From Archangium gephyra (GTDB lineage: Bacteria > Myxococcota > Myxococcia > Myxococcales > Myxococcaceae): a DNA stretch of 64,000 bases. The translations under genes were made by a program, and so were the position numbers. Where the stretch lies: contig QFQP01000010.1 in assembly GCA_003243425.1 (NCBI GenBank), positions 62,001 through 126,000 of the forward strand, given 5' to 3'. Below are positions 1-8,264 of the stretch, one piece after another. Each line of letters starts with the position of its first letter. Within the stretch, counting starts at the first letter, position 1. The notes beneath the pieces were generated by a model that made no database searches, was not told the DNA's origin, and was given only the letters and a program-made list of their open reading frames with translations.

Positions 1-1450
1 ACAGCTGCGGAGCCGAAGGCGCCACGTTCACGCCGGCGATGACGATGTTCACCGTCGCGGTGGTGGTGAACTCGCCGTCAGCCACGGTCGCCACGAGTTG
101 ATACGGGCCGCCCCGCTGCGCGGTCTGCGAAGCGGTCCAGTTGACGGTGTACGTACCGGTCGCGGTGCTGAAGGTGCCGCCCGCCACCACGGTGTTCTGC
201 GCGTCACGAAGCTCGAAGGTGCCGCCGGTGATGTTGCCGTCGGGGTCGGTGAAGTCGAGCGCGATGGCCAGCGCGTCACCTTCATTGGCGTTGATCATGG
301 TGGCCGGCGAACCATTGAACGACGCGGTCAACGAAGGCCGGCGATTGCCGAGCGCAATGCTGAGCGCGTAGGGGCCGGCGGAGTTCTGGTTCGTACCGTT
401 CCACGCGGTGTCACCGAAGGTCGAGACCACCACGCAGTAGCGGCCCGCGGTGCCGAGCTCACCGGTGTCGAGCTGCGACGCCACACCGGGGCCCGAGTCG
501 TCGTCTTCACCGAGTTTGGTGGCGCCGCTCCACAACGAGACGACGGGGTCGACCCACGGGCTCGGCACCACGGTGTTGTCTTCGAGCGTGAGGGTGCCGC
601 CCACGTTGATGATGAAGCGGTCGGTCGCCAGGCCATCGAAGCAGTACCAGTCGGTGTCGCCGCTCGCGCGCGGGCCGATGGCACCGGTGGCCAGGAACGT
701 GCCGGGCGTCGCACCGCGAAAGAGGGTCGCGTCGAAACCGGAACCGGTGGCGGTCGCGCTGTTGTTGGGCTCACGCGGATCCGTCGGCGCGGGGGCCATC
801 ACCACGTTCGAAATCGTCGGCGCCGTGTTCGACGTCACCGCGATGGGCGTGCGAATGGTGTCGGCGAGGTTGTAGTTCGGGTCGTGAAGAATGAGCCGCG
901 TGGCGCCGGGCCGCAGGCCGCGGAACGAGAAGAGCCCCGGCCAGAAGGCGTCGTTCTTGGTGGTGTCGTTGTGGTGCACGCGGCGGTCGCTGATCAGCTC
1001 TGCACGCGACTGCACGCCACCCTGGTTCACGTTCGACTGGTTCACCGCGCGACCGTCGAAGCCGCCGTTCACCTCGACCTGAATGTCGAGCCCCGGCAGC
1101 GAATCGGTGGCGCCGAGCGGGAAGACGTCGGCGTCTTCCATCACGTACCCATCGGCGCTGGGAGGCACGGCGTCGAACCAGCGATCTCCCCAGTTGCCGG
1201 ACACGCCGTTGGGCATGCGCGTGTCGACCTTGTACGAGCCGGCCGCGACGCCGGTGAACACGTAGTTGCCCGCGCCATCGGTGGTGGTCACGGAGCCGTA
1301 CGGGCTCTGAAAGCTGTAGCCCTTCGGCCCGAGCCCCCACAGCCGCACCTGCATGCCGCCCACGCCGGCGCTGCCATCGTGAATGCGGCCGGAAACTGAA
1401 GCGCCAAACGCCATCGACGACGCGAGCGCGACAACGAGTGCTGATTTCAT
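1..1450 (-). CDS. Secreted multidomain protein, C-terminus beyond window
   Basis: The gene runs off the left edge; about 483 residues are visible. It starts at an ATG with GGGAGG a few bases upstream. Residues 1-20 look like a Sec signal peptide (MKSALVVALASSMAFGAS). A carboxypeptidase-regulatory-like beta-sandwich follows (GRIHDGSAGVGGMQVRLWG and onward). The stretch DPREPNNSATATG, then a beta-rich segment with DWYCFD, matches the usual entry to a bacterial pre-peptidase C-terminal (PPC) domain. The last visible part reads like an Ig/PKD-type domain. No catalytic domain is visible, so it is probably a surface or secreted binding protein; an enzymatic domain could lie outside the window. The neighbour at 1493-2467 is on the same strand and also exported. 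Confidence 0.75.
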   Translation of the reverse strand, partial: MKSALVVALASSMAFGASVSGRIHDGSAGVGGMQVRLWGLGPKGYSFQSPYGSVTTTDGAGNYVFTGVAAGSYKVDTRMPNGVSGNWGDRWFDAVPPSADGYVMEDADVFPLGATDSLPGLDIQVEVNGGFDGRAVNQSNVNQGGVQSRAELISDRRVHHNDTTKNDAFWPGLFSFRGLRPGATRLILHDPNYNLADTIRTPIAVTSNTAPTISNVVMAPAPTDPREPNNSATATGSGFDATLFRGATPGTFLATGAIGPRASGDTDWYCFDGLATDRFIINVGGTLTLEDNTVVPSPWVDPVVSLWSGATKLGEDDDSGPGVASQLDTGELGTAGRYCVVVSTFGDTAWNGTNQNSAGPYALSIALGNRRPSLTASFNGSPATMINANEGDALAIALDFTDPDGNITGGTFELRDAQNTVVAGGTFSTATGTYTVNWTASQTAQRGGPYQLVATVADGEFTTTATVNIVIAGVNVAPSAPQL

Positions 1451-1492
1451 GGGACCTCCCCCGAAGAGGTTGAAGCGACTGGCGCTGCAATA

Positions 1493-2467
1493 TCAGGGGA
1501 TGAACGTCACCGTCACCGTGAGGGCCGCACTTCCGATGGTCGCGGTGACCGTTTGAGGTCCCACAGTTCCCGACGTGAACGTGGTCGTCGCCGTGCCGTC
1601 GGCCGCGGTGGTGGTGGTCGCCGCCCCGAACGTGCCGTCGCCGCTCGCGCTGAAGGTGACGGGAACGCCGCCGAGCACGTTTCCGCCGAGGTCCTTCGCG
1701 GTGAGCGTGAGCGTCGCGCTGCCACCGGTGACGACGTTGGTCGGGCTGGCCTCCAGGGTGCTGGTGGCGGCCGACAGGTCACCGGTGACGACGTCGAACA
1801 TCACGCTCTCGTCGGCGGCGCCGCTCGTGGTCTCGGCGCGCAGGGCGTAGCCGGTCTGCACGCGGTTGATGACGAGGTTCGGGAAGGTGATGAGCCCGTT
1901 GACCGCGACCGTCGCCGCGCCGTTCTGCACCGAGCCTCCGTTCGAACGCACCAGCCGCACCGAGGCCATGAACGCGTTGTCGTTGGTCACGACGTTGCCG
2001 CGACCGTCGGTCACCTCGAGCACCACGGCGGGCGAAATGGCGACCCCGGCCTTCGTGGTCGTCGGCTGCACCTTGAAGCGAATGCCTTCGGCGGGCCCGG
2101 CGACGAAGGTGAGCGTCTTCGAGCCGAGCTCGGTGGTGACGCCGTTCAACTCGGCCTTCACGGTGACCGTCTTCTCTTCGGCCTTCTCGCTGGAGAAGTT
2201 CGCGTTGGCGAGGCCGTCGTTCGAGGTGTTGCTGGACTGATCAGCGCCGCCGGTGACCGAGAACGTCACCTTCACGCCGCCGAGGCCCTTGCCGTCTGCG
2301 TCGCGCACGGTCGCGGTGATCCGCACTGAGTCCTGGTTGTTGGCGACCGCCGAGGTCTTGTCGGCCTCGAGCGACGATTTCGCCGCGTCGACCGCCACAG
2401 TTCCCGGTGGATTCATCGAGCCGGAACAACCGAGCAACAGTGCGAAAAGGGGGATCAAAGGGCGCAT
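1493..2467 (-). CDS. Lipoprotein with bacterial Ig-like (invasin-type) domains
   Basis: A protein of 324 residues. The N-terminus MRPLIPLFALLLGC is a lipoprotein signal with the lipobox Leu-Leu-Gly-Cys at residues 11-14. The rest is made of repeated beta-sandwich modules of the Big_1/invasin kind: the motifs ITATVRDADGKGLGGVKVTFSV near residue 50 and LTLTAKDLGGNVLGGVPVTFSA near residue 255 recur, each followed by a TxTxTxT strand. No catalytic residues are seen. It ends about 40 bp before the next gene on the same strand and may be co-transcribed with it. The role is probably surface structure or adhesion; this is an inference from the fold only. Confidence 0.8.
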   Translation of the reverse strand: MRPLIPLFALLLGCSGSMNPPGTVAVDAAKSSLEADKTSAVANNQDSVRITATVRDADGKGLGGVKVTFSVTGGADQSSNTSNDGLANANFSSEKAEEKTVTVKAELNGVTTELGSKTLTFVAGPAEGIRFKVQPTTTKAGVAISPAVVLEVTDGRGNVVTNDNAFMASVRLVRSNGGSVQNGAATVAVNGLITFPNLVINRVQTGYALRAETTSGAADESVMFDVVTGDLSAATSTLEASPTNVVTGGSATLTLTAKDLGGNVLGGVPVTFSASGDGTFGAATTTTAADGTATTTFTSGTVGPQTVTATIGSAALTVTVTFIP

Positions 2468-2563
2468 GACGGCGAAGAATACACGTCTTTCCGTGTACTT
2501 ACGATGGCGCGATCTGTCCTTTGCACTGTCGCGTTTGGCCGCGGGTCAGGGCGACAACACGTC

Positions 2564-2785
2564 ATGTCCTCCAGCGAACTCGTCCTTCTCTACAAGCGCT
2601 TCGGCCCGGTTCTCTTCTCGCACTTCCTCCGCAGCCTGGGAGACGAGAACAAGGCGATGAAGGCCACGCGCTACGCGTTCGAAGAGCTGGTGCGTCAGGG
2701 CAAGTCGACGGAGCGCGAGGTCGTGCAGTGGATCCGCGACCTCGGCACGCCGCCGCAGGTCGCGCAGACCGATTCGATCTACTGA
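2564..2785 (+). CDS. Small protein resembling sigma-70 region 2 only
   Basis: A 73-residue protein starting MSSSELVLLYKRFGP. The segment LYKRFGPVLFSHFLRSLGD, then MKATRYAFEELVRQG, has the spacing and hydrophobic pattern of ECF sigma-factor region 2 (LYxRYGPxVxxxxxRxLGD, then A-x-DAxQExF). Regions 3 and 4 are missing and the C-terminus is a short tail (VVQWIRDLGTPPQVAQ). It may be a regulator derived from a sigma factor, perhaps sequestering core polymerase or a partner, but that is inference. Its stop TGA is directly followed by the TCA stop complement of the convergent DoxX gene. A longer start 60 bp upstream is possible, but the residues it adds look non-conserved. Confidence 0.6.
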   Translation: MSSSELVLLYKRFGPVLFSHFLRSLGDENKAMKATRYAFEELVRQGKSTEREVVQWIRDLGTPPQVAQTDSIY

Positions 2786-3184
2786 TCAACTCCGCGCGGC
2801 GATGGGCGCCTTCTTGAGACGGCCCCAGCCGACGAACGCGCTCAGCCCGCCGAGGATGAGGTTCGACGGGAGCGCGGCGAACTCGCCCTGGCTCACGTGC
2901 CAGAGCGCGGCGAGCACCATCACCAAGGCCAGCGCAAACCCGGCGACGGGCGTGAGGATGGGCTTGATGCGCAACGCTGAAGGAAGAATCAACCCGAGCG
3001 CGCCGGCGATTTCAGACACGCCGATGAAGCGCACCGCCCACACCGGGAAGGTGTTCACGAAGCCCATGCCCGCGGCCGCGAGTTGATCAATCGGCTGCGT
3101 AGCCTTCATGAAGCCGGCTCCGAGCCACGCGAAGGCCAGGAGAACCTGCAGAATCCACAGCGCGATGTTCCAGCCCTTGTTCAT
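2786..3184 (-). CDS. DoxX-family membrane protein
   Basis: A 132-residue protein with four predicted membrane helices (about residues 8-25, 45-65, 75-95 and 105-120). The DoxX signature is present: WxLQVLLAFAWLGAGFMK at the N-terminus, and IGVSEIAGALGLILPSAL with an acidic residue in the second helix. DoxX-type proteins are commonly linked to thiol or quinone redox systems in the inner membrane. It is the last gene of a three-gene operon: its ATG overlaps the stop of the upstream DsbA-like gene by four bases, so the two are probably translationally coupled. The operon is divergent from a MarR regulator with an operator-like repeat between them. Confidence 0.85.
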   Translation of the reverse strand: MNKGWNIALWILQVLLAFAWLGAGFMKATQPIDQLAAAGMGFVNTFPVWAVRFIGVSEIAGALGLILPSALRIKPILTPVAGFALALVMVLAALWHVSQGEFAALPSNLILGGLSAFVGWGRLKKAPIAARS

Positions 3185-3885
3185 TGCGTGACTCCAGTCG
3201 TCGAAGAAGCGAGCAGCGCTGCTTTGAGCGTCTCGGTGGGTTGAGCGCCAGACAATCGCTGGCCATTCGGAAAGACGAAGAACGGAACACCGGTGATGCC
3301 CTGCCGTGAAGCGGCGATCGCCTCGGCGCGCGTGGCCTCGAGCTCCTGCGGATCATTCACGATGCGCTTCACTTCGTCGGCGGTGAAGCCGTGAGGCGTG
3401 GCGAGGCCGACCAACGTCGCCTCGTCCGAGATGTTCTTGCCGTCGAGGAAGTTCGCGCGGAACAGCGCCTGCTCGAGCCGGCGCTGGGTGCCCTTCTTGG
3501 CGGCGTGGCGCAGCAGCGCGTGCCCCTTCACCGTCGAGTACTGACGCGGTTGCTTCGAGAGGTCGAGGTCGATGCCGCTCTCCTTCGCGAACGCTTCCAC
3601 GCGCGCAAAGAGCTCCTTCGGCTCGCGGCCCGTCTTCTCACGGAGCATCTGCGCGACGTCGATGCCTTCCGGCGGCGTGTCGGCGTTGAGCAGGAACGTC
3701 TTGTGCTGAATCACCACGCGCTGGCCGAGGCCGCTCTGGGCGACCGCAGCGTCGAGGCGCTCGGTGCCCACGAAGCACCACGGGCAGACCATGTCTGCGT
3801 ACACCTCGACGACGATGGGCTTTTCCACCGGCGCCGACTTGCAGCTGATCAGCGTCAGCAACGCCGCGAGGGCCGCGAACCTCAC
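3181..3885 (-). CDS. DsbA/FrnE-family thiol oxidoreductase, lipoprotein
   Basis: A 234-residue protein. Residues 1-15 (MRFAALAALLTLISC) are a lipoprotein signal with Cys15 as the likely lipidated residue, so this copy should act outside the cytoplasm. The thioredoxin-fold active site CPWC is at residues 34-37, and the cis-proline loop GITGVPFFVF is near residue 195. The C-terminal signature LSGAQPTETLKAAL matches the FrnE subgroup of DSBA oxidoreductases. The family makes or isomerises disulfides. The GTG start overlaps the stop of the upstream FrnE gene (GTGA), and its stop overlaps the DoxX start. Its cytoplasmic-looking paralogue is immediately upstream, so the operon seems to place the same chemistry in two compartments. 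Confidence 0.88.
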   Translation of the reverse strand: MRFAALAALLTLISCKSAPVEKPIVVEVYADMVCPWCFVGTERLDAAVAQSGLGQRVVIQHKTFLLNADTPPEGIDVAQMLREKTGREPKELFARVEAFAKESGIDLDLSKQPRQYSTVKGHALLRHAAKKGTQRRLEQALFRANFLDGKNISDEATLVGLATPHGFTADEVKRIVNDPQELEATRAEAIAASRQGITGVPFFVFPNGQRLSGAQPTETLKAALLASSTTGVTQ

Positions 3886-4595
3886 GACGGGAGCTCGCAG
3901 CCGTCAGGGCCGCACACCGCGTTGCTCGGGAATTCAGCGGACGGTTCACGCTCGTTCCACGCCTGCGTGAGGGCCTCGACGAACACCTCGACCGGCTGAG
4001 CGCCCGACACACCGTATTTATTGTCGATGACCACGAAGGGAACGCCGCTGACGCCCATGCGCTGCGCGACGCGGCCGTCTTCGAGCACCTGCTGCGCGTA
4101 CTTGCGGCTGGTGAGCACCTCGCGCGCCTTGCTGCCGTCGAGCCCCTGCTCTTGCGCGAGCGTCACCAGTGACTCGACGTCGAAGATGGAGCGCGCCTGC
4201 CCGAAGTACACCTTGTAGAGCGCCTTCCACATCGCATCGCCCTTGCCCTGCTCGGTGGCCCAGGCGGCGAGTTCGTGCGCCATCGAGGTGTTGCCGGCGC
4301 GGTTGTCACCGACGATGTACGGCCAGAGGCCCTGCTTCTCGGCCAGCTGTTCCACGCGCGCGGTCATCTGCTTCACCTGCGCCGCGGGAATGCCCTTCTT
4401 CTTCTCGAGCATCAGCGCCACGGGCTCGGACACGCCGACCGGCGAGGTCTCGTCGAGCTGGAAGCTGTGGTGCACGAGCTCGACGTCTTTGCCGAACTTC
4501 GTGATGGCCTGCTCGAGCTGGTGCGAACCGAGGCCGCACCACGGGCAGATGATGTCGGTCCACAGGTCCACGCGCATCTTCGTCGTCATGCGCAT
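3882..4595 (-). CDS. DsbA/FrnE-family thiol oxidoreductase, cytoplasmic
   Basis: A 237-residue protein without a signal peptide. The active site CPWC is at residues 17-20 (DIICPWCGLG), the cis-proline loop is GVSGVPFVVIDNKYGVSG, and the end GAQPVEVFVEAL is typical of FrnE. The C-terminus carries a second cysteine pair (CGPDGC). It is the first gene of the FrnE-FrnE-DoxX operon. An ATG six codons in (MRVDLW) is an alternative start. The promoter must lie in the 69 bp between it and the divergent MarR gene, where a perfect 8-bp inverted repeat is present. Induction by thiol-reactive or quinone stress through MarR is a reasonable inference, not shown by sequence. Confidence 0.88.
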   Translation of the reverse strand: MRMTTKMRVDLWTDIICPWCGLGSHQLEQAITKFGKDVELVHHSFQLDETSPVGVSEPVALMLEKKKGIPAAQVKQMTARVEQLAEKQGLWPYIVGDNRAGNTSMAHELAAWATEQGKGDAMWKALYKVYFGQARSIFDVESLVTLAQEQGLDGSKAREVLTSRKYAQQVLEDGRVAQRMGVSGVPFVVIDNKYGVSGAQPVEVFVEALTQAWNEREPSAEFPSNAVCGPDGCELPS

Positions 4596-4609
4596 TCTTT
4601 ACGGTTCGG

Positions 4610-4631
4610 GATTGTCTGATGCAAGACAATC
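4610..4631. promoter_or_regulatory. Inverted repeat, probable MarR operator
   Basis: The arms GATTGTCT and AGACAATC are perfect complements separated by six bases. The site lies between the divergent FrnE operon (start 15 bp to its left) and the marR-type gene (start 34 bp to its right), the usual place for an autoregulatory MarR site controlling both transcription units. Confidence 0.65.
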
Positions 4632-4664
4632 GCGCGCCGGACGATTGGGCATTAGAGGAGCGCC

Positions 4665-5126
4665 ATGAGCTGCCCGGAGCAGAACGACGACCTCGCGTGG
4701 TTGCTGCAGCGCAATGCGCACCGGTTGAGGAATGCGCTCGACGGGCTGGCGGTGAAGCACGGGCTCGAAGGCGGCTTCCGTGACTACGTGTTGCTGATGC
4801 TGCTCGAGAGCGAAGCGCCACAGACGCAGATCGAGCTGGGGCAACTGGCGCAGGTCGACAAGACGACGTTGATGGCATCGCTGGACCTGTTGGAGGCCGC
4901 AGGCATCGTGGAGCGGAAGTTGAACCCCACCAATCGCCGCGTGCGCACCCCGGTGTTGACGGCGAAGGGGAAGAAGGTGCTCAAGGCGGTGAGCGCGGCG
5001 CGGAAGGCGTCGGAAGAGTTGCCGGGCATGAGCGCGACAGAACTGAAGACCCTGCGGGCGTTGCTGGTGAAGCTCGATGCCGCGTGTGAAGCGGCGGGCA
5101 TGAAGACGCCCGGCTCGTGCATGTGA
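4665..5126 (+). CDS. MarR-family transcriptional regulator
   Basis: A 153-residue winged-helix protein. The helix-turn-helix TQIELGQLAQVDKTTLMASLDLLEAAGIVERKLNP (about residues 60-95) and the wing NRRVRTPVLTAKGKKVL are canonical MarR. A GAGGAG ribosome-binding site precedes the ATG. Cys3 and the two C-terminal cysteines (DAACEAAG and GSCM) could allow redox sensing of the OhrR type, which would fit the divergent thiol oxidoreductase operon, but this is inference. MarR proteins bind as dimers to inverted repeats, and a perfect one lies in the shared intergenic region. Confidence 0.88.
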   Translation: MSCPEQNDDLAWLLQRNAHRLRNALDGLAVKHGLEGGFRDYVLLMLLESEAPQTQIELGQLAQVDKTTLMASLDLLEAAGIVERKLNPTNRRVRTPVLTAKGKKVLKAVSAARKASEELPGMSATELKTLRALLVKLDAACEAAGMKTPGSCM

Positions 5127-5217
5127 GCGCAGCGCCTCACCCGGGCCTGACGCGGTCGATGCGAAACGTGCGGGCCGAAAATTCGATCGCCCCGCGCGGC
5201 CCGCTACGACGGTGCGC

Positions 5218-5442
5218 ATGCGAACGATTCTCTTCGGCGCTCTCGCATGGCTCTCGTCGTGCACCACGGAAGAAGCGATGACCGCACCGCGCCCGGCGAC
5301 AGTGACCACCACGGCGGTCAGCAAGCCGTCACTCGACCTGCGCGGCGAGGTCGACGTGGCGCTCAAGAACGACGAAGCGCTGCTGCTGCTGAGCGTGTGG
5401 GCGGCGGTCGGCCACTTCGGGGGCGCTGCGACGAATCCGTGA
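5218..5442 (+). CDS. Small lipoprotein, unknown function
   Basis: About 74 residues. MRTILFGALAWLSSC is a short signal with a Leu-Ser-Ser-Cys lipobox. The remainder is a Thr/Pro-rich linker and a C-terminal segment (ALKNDEALLLLSVWAAVGHFGG). A GTG two codons upstream is an alternative start. It ends about 30 bp before the first kinase on the same strand and could be co-transcribed with it. I recognise no family. Confidence 0.55.
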   Translation: MRTILFGALAWLSSCTTEEAMTAPRPATVTTTAVSKPSLDLRGEVDVALKNDEALLLLSVWAAVGHFGGAATNP

Positions 5443-5473
5443 AAAGCCGCCGGGGAAGGTATGTCTCCTCCTC

Positions 5474-8254
5474 ATGGCGGGGTGCATCACGGACGAAGTG
5501 TTGGCGGCGTGGGCGATCGGCACGGCGACGCCCGACGTGGTGTCGTCCATTCAGGACCACATCGCCTCGTGCGCGAGCTGCCGCACCGTGGCCGCTGAGG
5601 TCGCGCGCACCGCGGGTTCTCGCCCGAAGCCGAAGTCGCTCGGCCGCTACGAGCTGCAGGAGCCCGTGGGCGCTGGCGGCATGGGCACGGTGTTCTCGGC
5701 GTGGGACCCCACGCTCAGCCGCCGGGTCGCCGTGAAGCTGCTGCACGAAGCCGCCGTCGACAGTCACCGCGCCGAACGCTTTCACCTCGAGCGTCAGGTG
5801 TTGGGCGGGCTCGAACACCCGCACATCGCGCGGCTGCTCGACGCCGGTGAGACCGAAGAAGGTCAGCCGTGGTTCGCGATGGACTTCATCGACGGCAAAC
5901 CGCTCGATGAAGCGTTCGACGCCGCGAAGCTCACGCCGCAGCAACGCGTCGAATTGATGTTGCCGGTGTTGCGCGCCGTCACCGCCGCGCATCAGCACCT
6001 GGTCGTTCACCGCGACCTGAAGCCTTCGAACATCCTCGTCGACAAGAACGGTGAGCCGCACCTCGTCGACTTCGGCATCGCGCGCCTGCTCGAAGGCGCG
6101 AGTGGGCTCACGCAGACCGGAGTGACGCCGATGACGCCCGCGTACGCGTCTCCGGAACAAGTGCGACGCGAGCCCGTCGCGGTGACCACCGACGTGTATT
6201 CACTCGGCGTGGTCCTCTACGAAGTGCTCACCGGCGTTTCTCCGTACGAGACGAAGCCGGGCGACGTCGAAGGTGTGCTCGCGGCCATCACCAGGGCCGA
6301 GGTGAAGCTGCCGAGTGAAGCCGTCCTTCGCGCGACGGCTTCGCAGGTCGCGGCGCGCGGGCTCACCCGCGAGAAGTTGAGAAGCGCGCTGCAGGGTGAC
6401 CTCGACGCCATCGTGATGATGGCGCTGCGCAAAGACCCGCAGGACCGCTACCAGTCGGTGCAGGCGTTGACCGACGACCTCGTCGCCGCACTCGAACGTC
6501 GCCCCACCCTCGCCCGCCGTGGCGACCGTGCGTATCGCGCAGCGCTCTTCGTGCGTCGCAACCGCGCGCTGGTCGCAGGCGTTTCGGCGGCGTTCGTCGC
6601 GCTCACCGTCGGTCTGGTGGCCACCGTGTGGCAGGCGCGCCGCGCGGAAACGGAGCGCGACCTCGCGCAGGCCCGCTTCAATCAGGTGCGGCAGCTCGCG
6701 AAGGCGGTGCTCTTCAGGTACCACGACGGCATCGCCGACCTGCCGGGCTCCACGGCGCTGCGACAGGAGCTGGTGAAGGACGCGCAGGGCTACCTCGAAG
6801 CGCTCTCGGCGCAGGCGGCGAACGACCTCGCGCTCAAGCAGGAGCTGGCGACGTCGTACCTGAAGCTCGGCGACGTGCAGGGAGACCCGTTCACCGCCAG
6901 CCTCGGTGACACCAGCGCGGCAAAGGAGAGCTACCTGAAGGCGCGCGCGCTCGCCGAGTCGATCCTGGTGAGCCACCCCACCGACTGGGACGCGCGGCGC
7001 ACCCTCGCGCAGAGTCACGAGAAGCGCGGCAGCCTCGAAGAGGTCACCGGCAGCCTCGAGACCGCGCTCGGCATGCTGCTCGAAGGCCTCGCGCTCGACG
7101 CGAAGTTGCTCGACGAGCGGCCTGACGACCTCGACCAGCGCTTCTGGCTGGGTCGCGACGAGCTCGGCGTGGGTCAGGTGTTGATGGATCTGGGCCGGCT
7201 CGGAGAATCGAAGGAGCACCTGCAGCGCTCGCTCGACCTGCGCGCGGGGGTCGCCGCGAAACGAAACGACCCCGCGAGCCGGCGTGGCGTGACAGTGGCG
7301 CTCATCTCGCTTTCGCGCGTGGCGACGGAAGAGGCGCGCCTCGACGACGCCATCGAGCTCGCGCTCCGGGCCGAAGCGCAGGGCAGCGCGCTGGTCGCCG
7401 AAAGCCCCGGCTCGGTCGAGATGAAGCGCACGCTGCAGGTGGCGTGGCAGGTGCTCATCGGCGCCTATCGACTCGCGGGCCGCTTCGCCGACGCGCTGCC
7501 CTACGCGCGCAAGAGCACGGCGGCCGCGCGCGCGGCGTACGACGGCGACCCTGGCAACTCGGTCGCGGCCCGTGACCTCGTCGTCGCCTTGACGCTCGAA
7601 GGTGGTCTGCTGTCGTCGCTCAACCGCCTCGAAGAGACCCGCGCGCTCGAGCACGAAGCCCTGGAGCTGCTGCGCGCGTCGCACCAGCGAGACCCGGCCA
7701 ACATGCAGACGCTGCGGAACCTCGGCCGGCAGCTGGTGGCCTCGGCCTACGACGCTGCGTGGCGCGGTGAGTTCGACACCGCTGAACGGCGGCTCGTCGA
7801 GCAGGCGAAGATTGCCGCGGAGCTGAAGGCGCGCGACGCGCAGGACTTCACGACGCTCGAGGAGCTCACCTCGGCGCACGACGTGCGAGCCATCATCTTC
7901 ACCCGGCAGGGCCGCTTCACCGACGCCCTCGCCGAACAACAGCAGGTGCTCGACGAGACGCTGGCGCAGACCGGCAGCTCGCCTGAATCGAAGCGCCTGT
8001 GGACCCAGGTCGGTCACGCGCAGGCGGCGTTGGTGAAGTTGCGGGTGCGCATCGCCGAGAAATCGAAGGCGGAGGCCGATTGGCAAGCCGCGCTCGCCCA
8101 GGAAGACGCGGCCGCGCGCGCCGTGGCCGAAATCGTCAAAGACGACAACCTGCTGAGCGCGTTCGAAGACACCATCGAAGAGCGCGCCGAGCTGAAGACC
8201 CGCATCGAAGCCGCGCTCGCCGGCAAGCCGCTGCCTCCACTCCCACCGCTCTGA
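5474..8254 (+). CDS. Membrane Ser/Thr kinase with N-terminal zinc finger and TPR-like C-terminus
   Basis: A 926-residue Hanks-type kinase. Residues 1-45 hold a zinc-finger-like motif (Cys4, His29-x3-Cys33-x2-Cys36) resembling anti-sigma factor ZAS domains. The kinase domain (about 59-330) has the glycine loop GAGGMGTV (66-73), Lys88 in VAVK, catalytic HRDLKPSN with Asp181, and DFG with Asp199. A single membrane helix follows near residues 365-385 (LVAGVSAAFVALTVGLVATVW). The remaining roughly 530 residues are helical, TPR-like, and would be extracytoplasmic. A second kinase of nearly the same length and sequence starts 10 bp downstream, so this is a tandem duplication. The zinc finger and the sigma factor downstream suggest control of transcription, but that is inferred. 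Confidence 0.92.
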   Translation: MAGCITDEVLAAWAIGTATPDVVSSIQDHIASCASCRTVAAEVARTAGSRPKPKSLGRYELQEPVGAGGMGTVFSAWDPTLSRRVAVKLLHEAAVDSHRAERFHLERQVLGGLEHPHIARLLDAGETEEGQPWFAMDFIDGKPLDEAFDAAKLTPQQRVELMLPVLRAVTAAHQHLVVHRDLKPSNILVDKNGEPHLVDFGIARLLEGASGLTQTGVTPMTPAYASPEQVRREPVAVTTDVYSLGVVLYEVLTGVSPYETKPGDVEGVLAAITRAEVKLPSEAVLRATASQVAARGLTREKLRSALQGDLDAIVMMALRKDPQDRYQSVQALTDDLVAALERRPTLARRGDRAYRAALFVRRNRALVAGVSAAFVALTVGLVATVWQARRAETERDLAQARFNQVRQLAKAVLFRYHDGIADLPGSTALRQELVKDAQGYLEALSAQAANDLALKQELATSYLKLGDVQGDPFTASLGDTSAAKESYLKARALAESILVSHPTDWDARRTLAQSHEKRGSLEEVTGSLETALGMLLEGLALDAKLLDERPDDLDQRFWLGRDELGVGQVLMDLGRLGESKEHLQRSLDLRAGVAAKRNDPASRRGVTVALISLSRVATEEARLDDAIELALRAEAQGSALVAESPGSVEMKRTLQVAWQVLIGAYRLAGRFADALPYARKSTAAARAAYDGDPGNSVAARDLVVALTLEGGLLSSLNRLEETRALEHEALELLRASHQRDPANMQTLRNLGRQLVASAYDAAWRGEFDTAERRLVEQAKIAAELKARDAQDFTTLEELTSAHDVRAIIFTRQGRFTDALAEQQQVLDETLAQTGSSPESKRLWTQVGHAQAALVKLRVRIAEKSKAEADWQAALAQEDAAARAVAEIVKDDNLLSAFEDTIEERAELKTRIEAALAGKPLPPLPPL

Positions 8255-8264
8255 AGAAGGTTCG

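Noticed and set aside
98..1399. Plus-strand frame of 433 codons at the left edge
   Set aside because: Antisense to a minus-strand gene with a signal peptide, ribosome-binding site and PPC/Ig-type domains; its own protein is Arg-rich and featureless.
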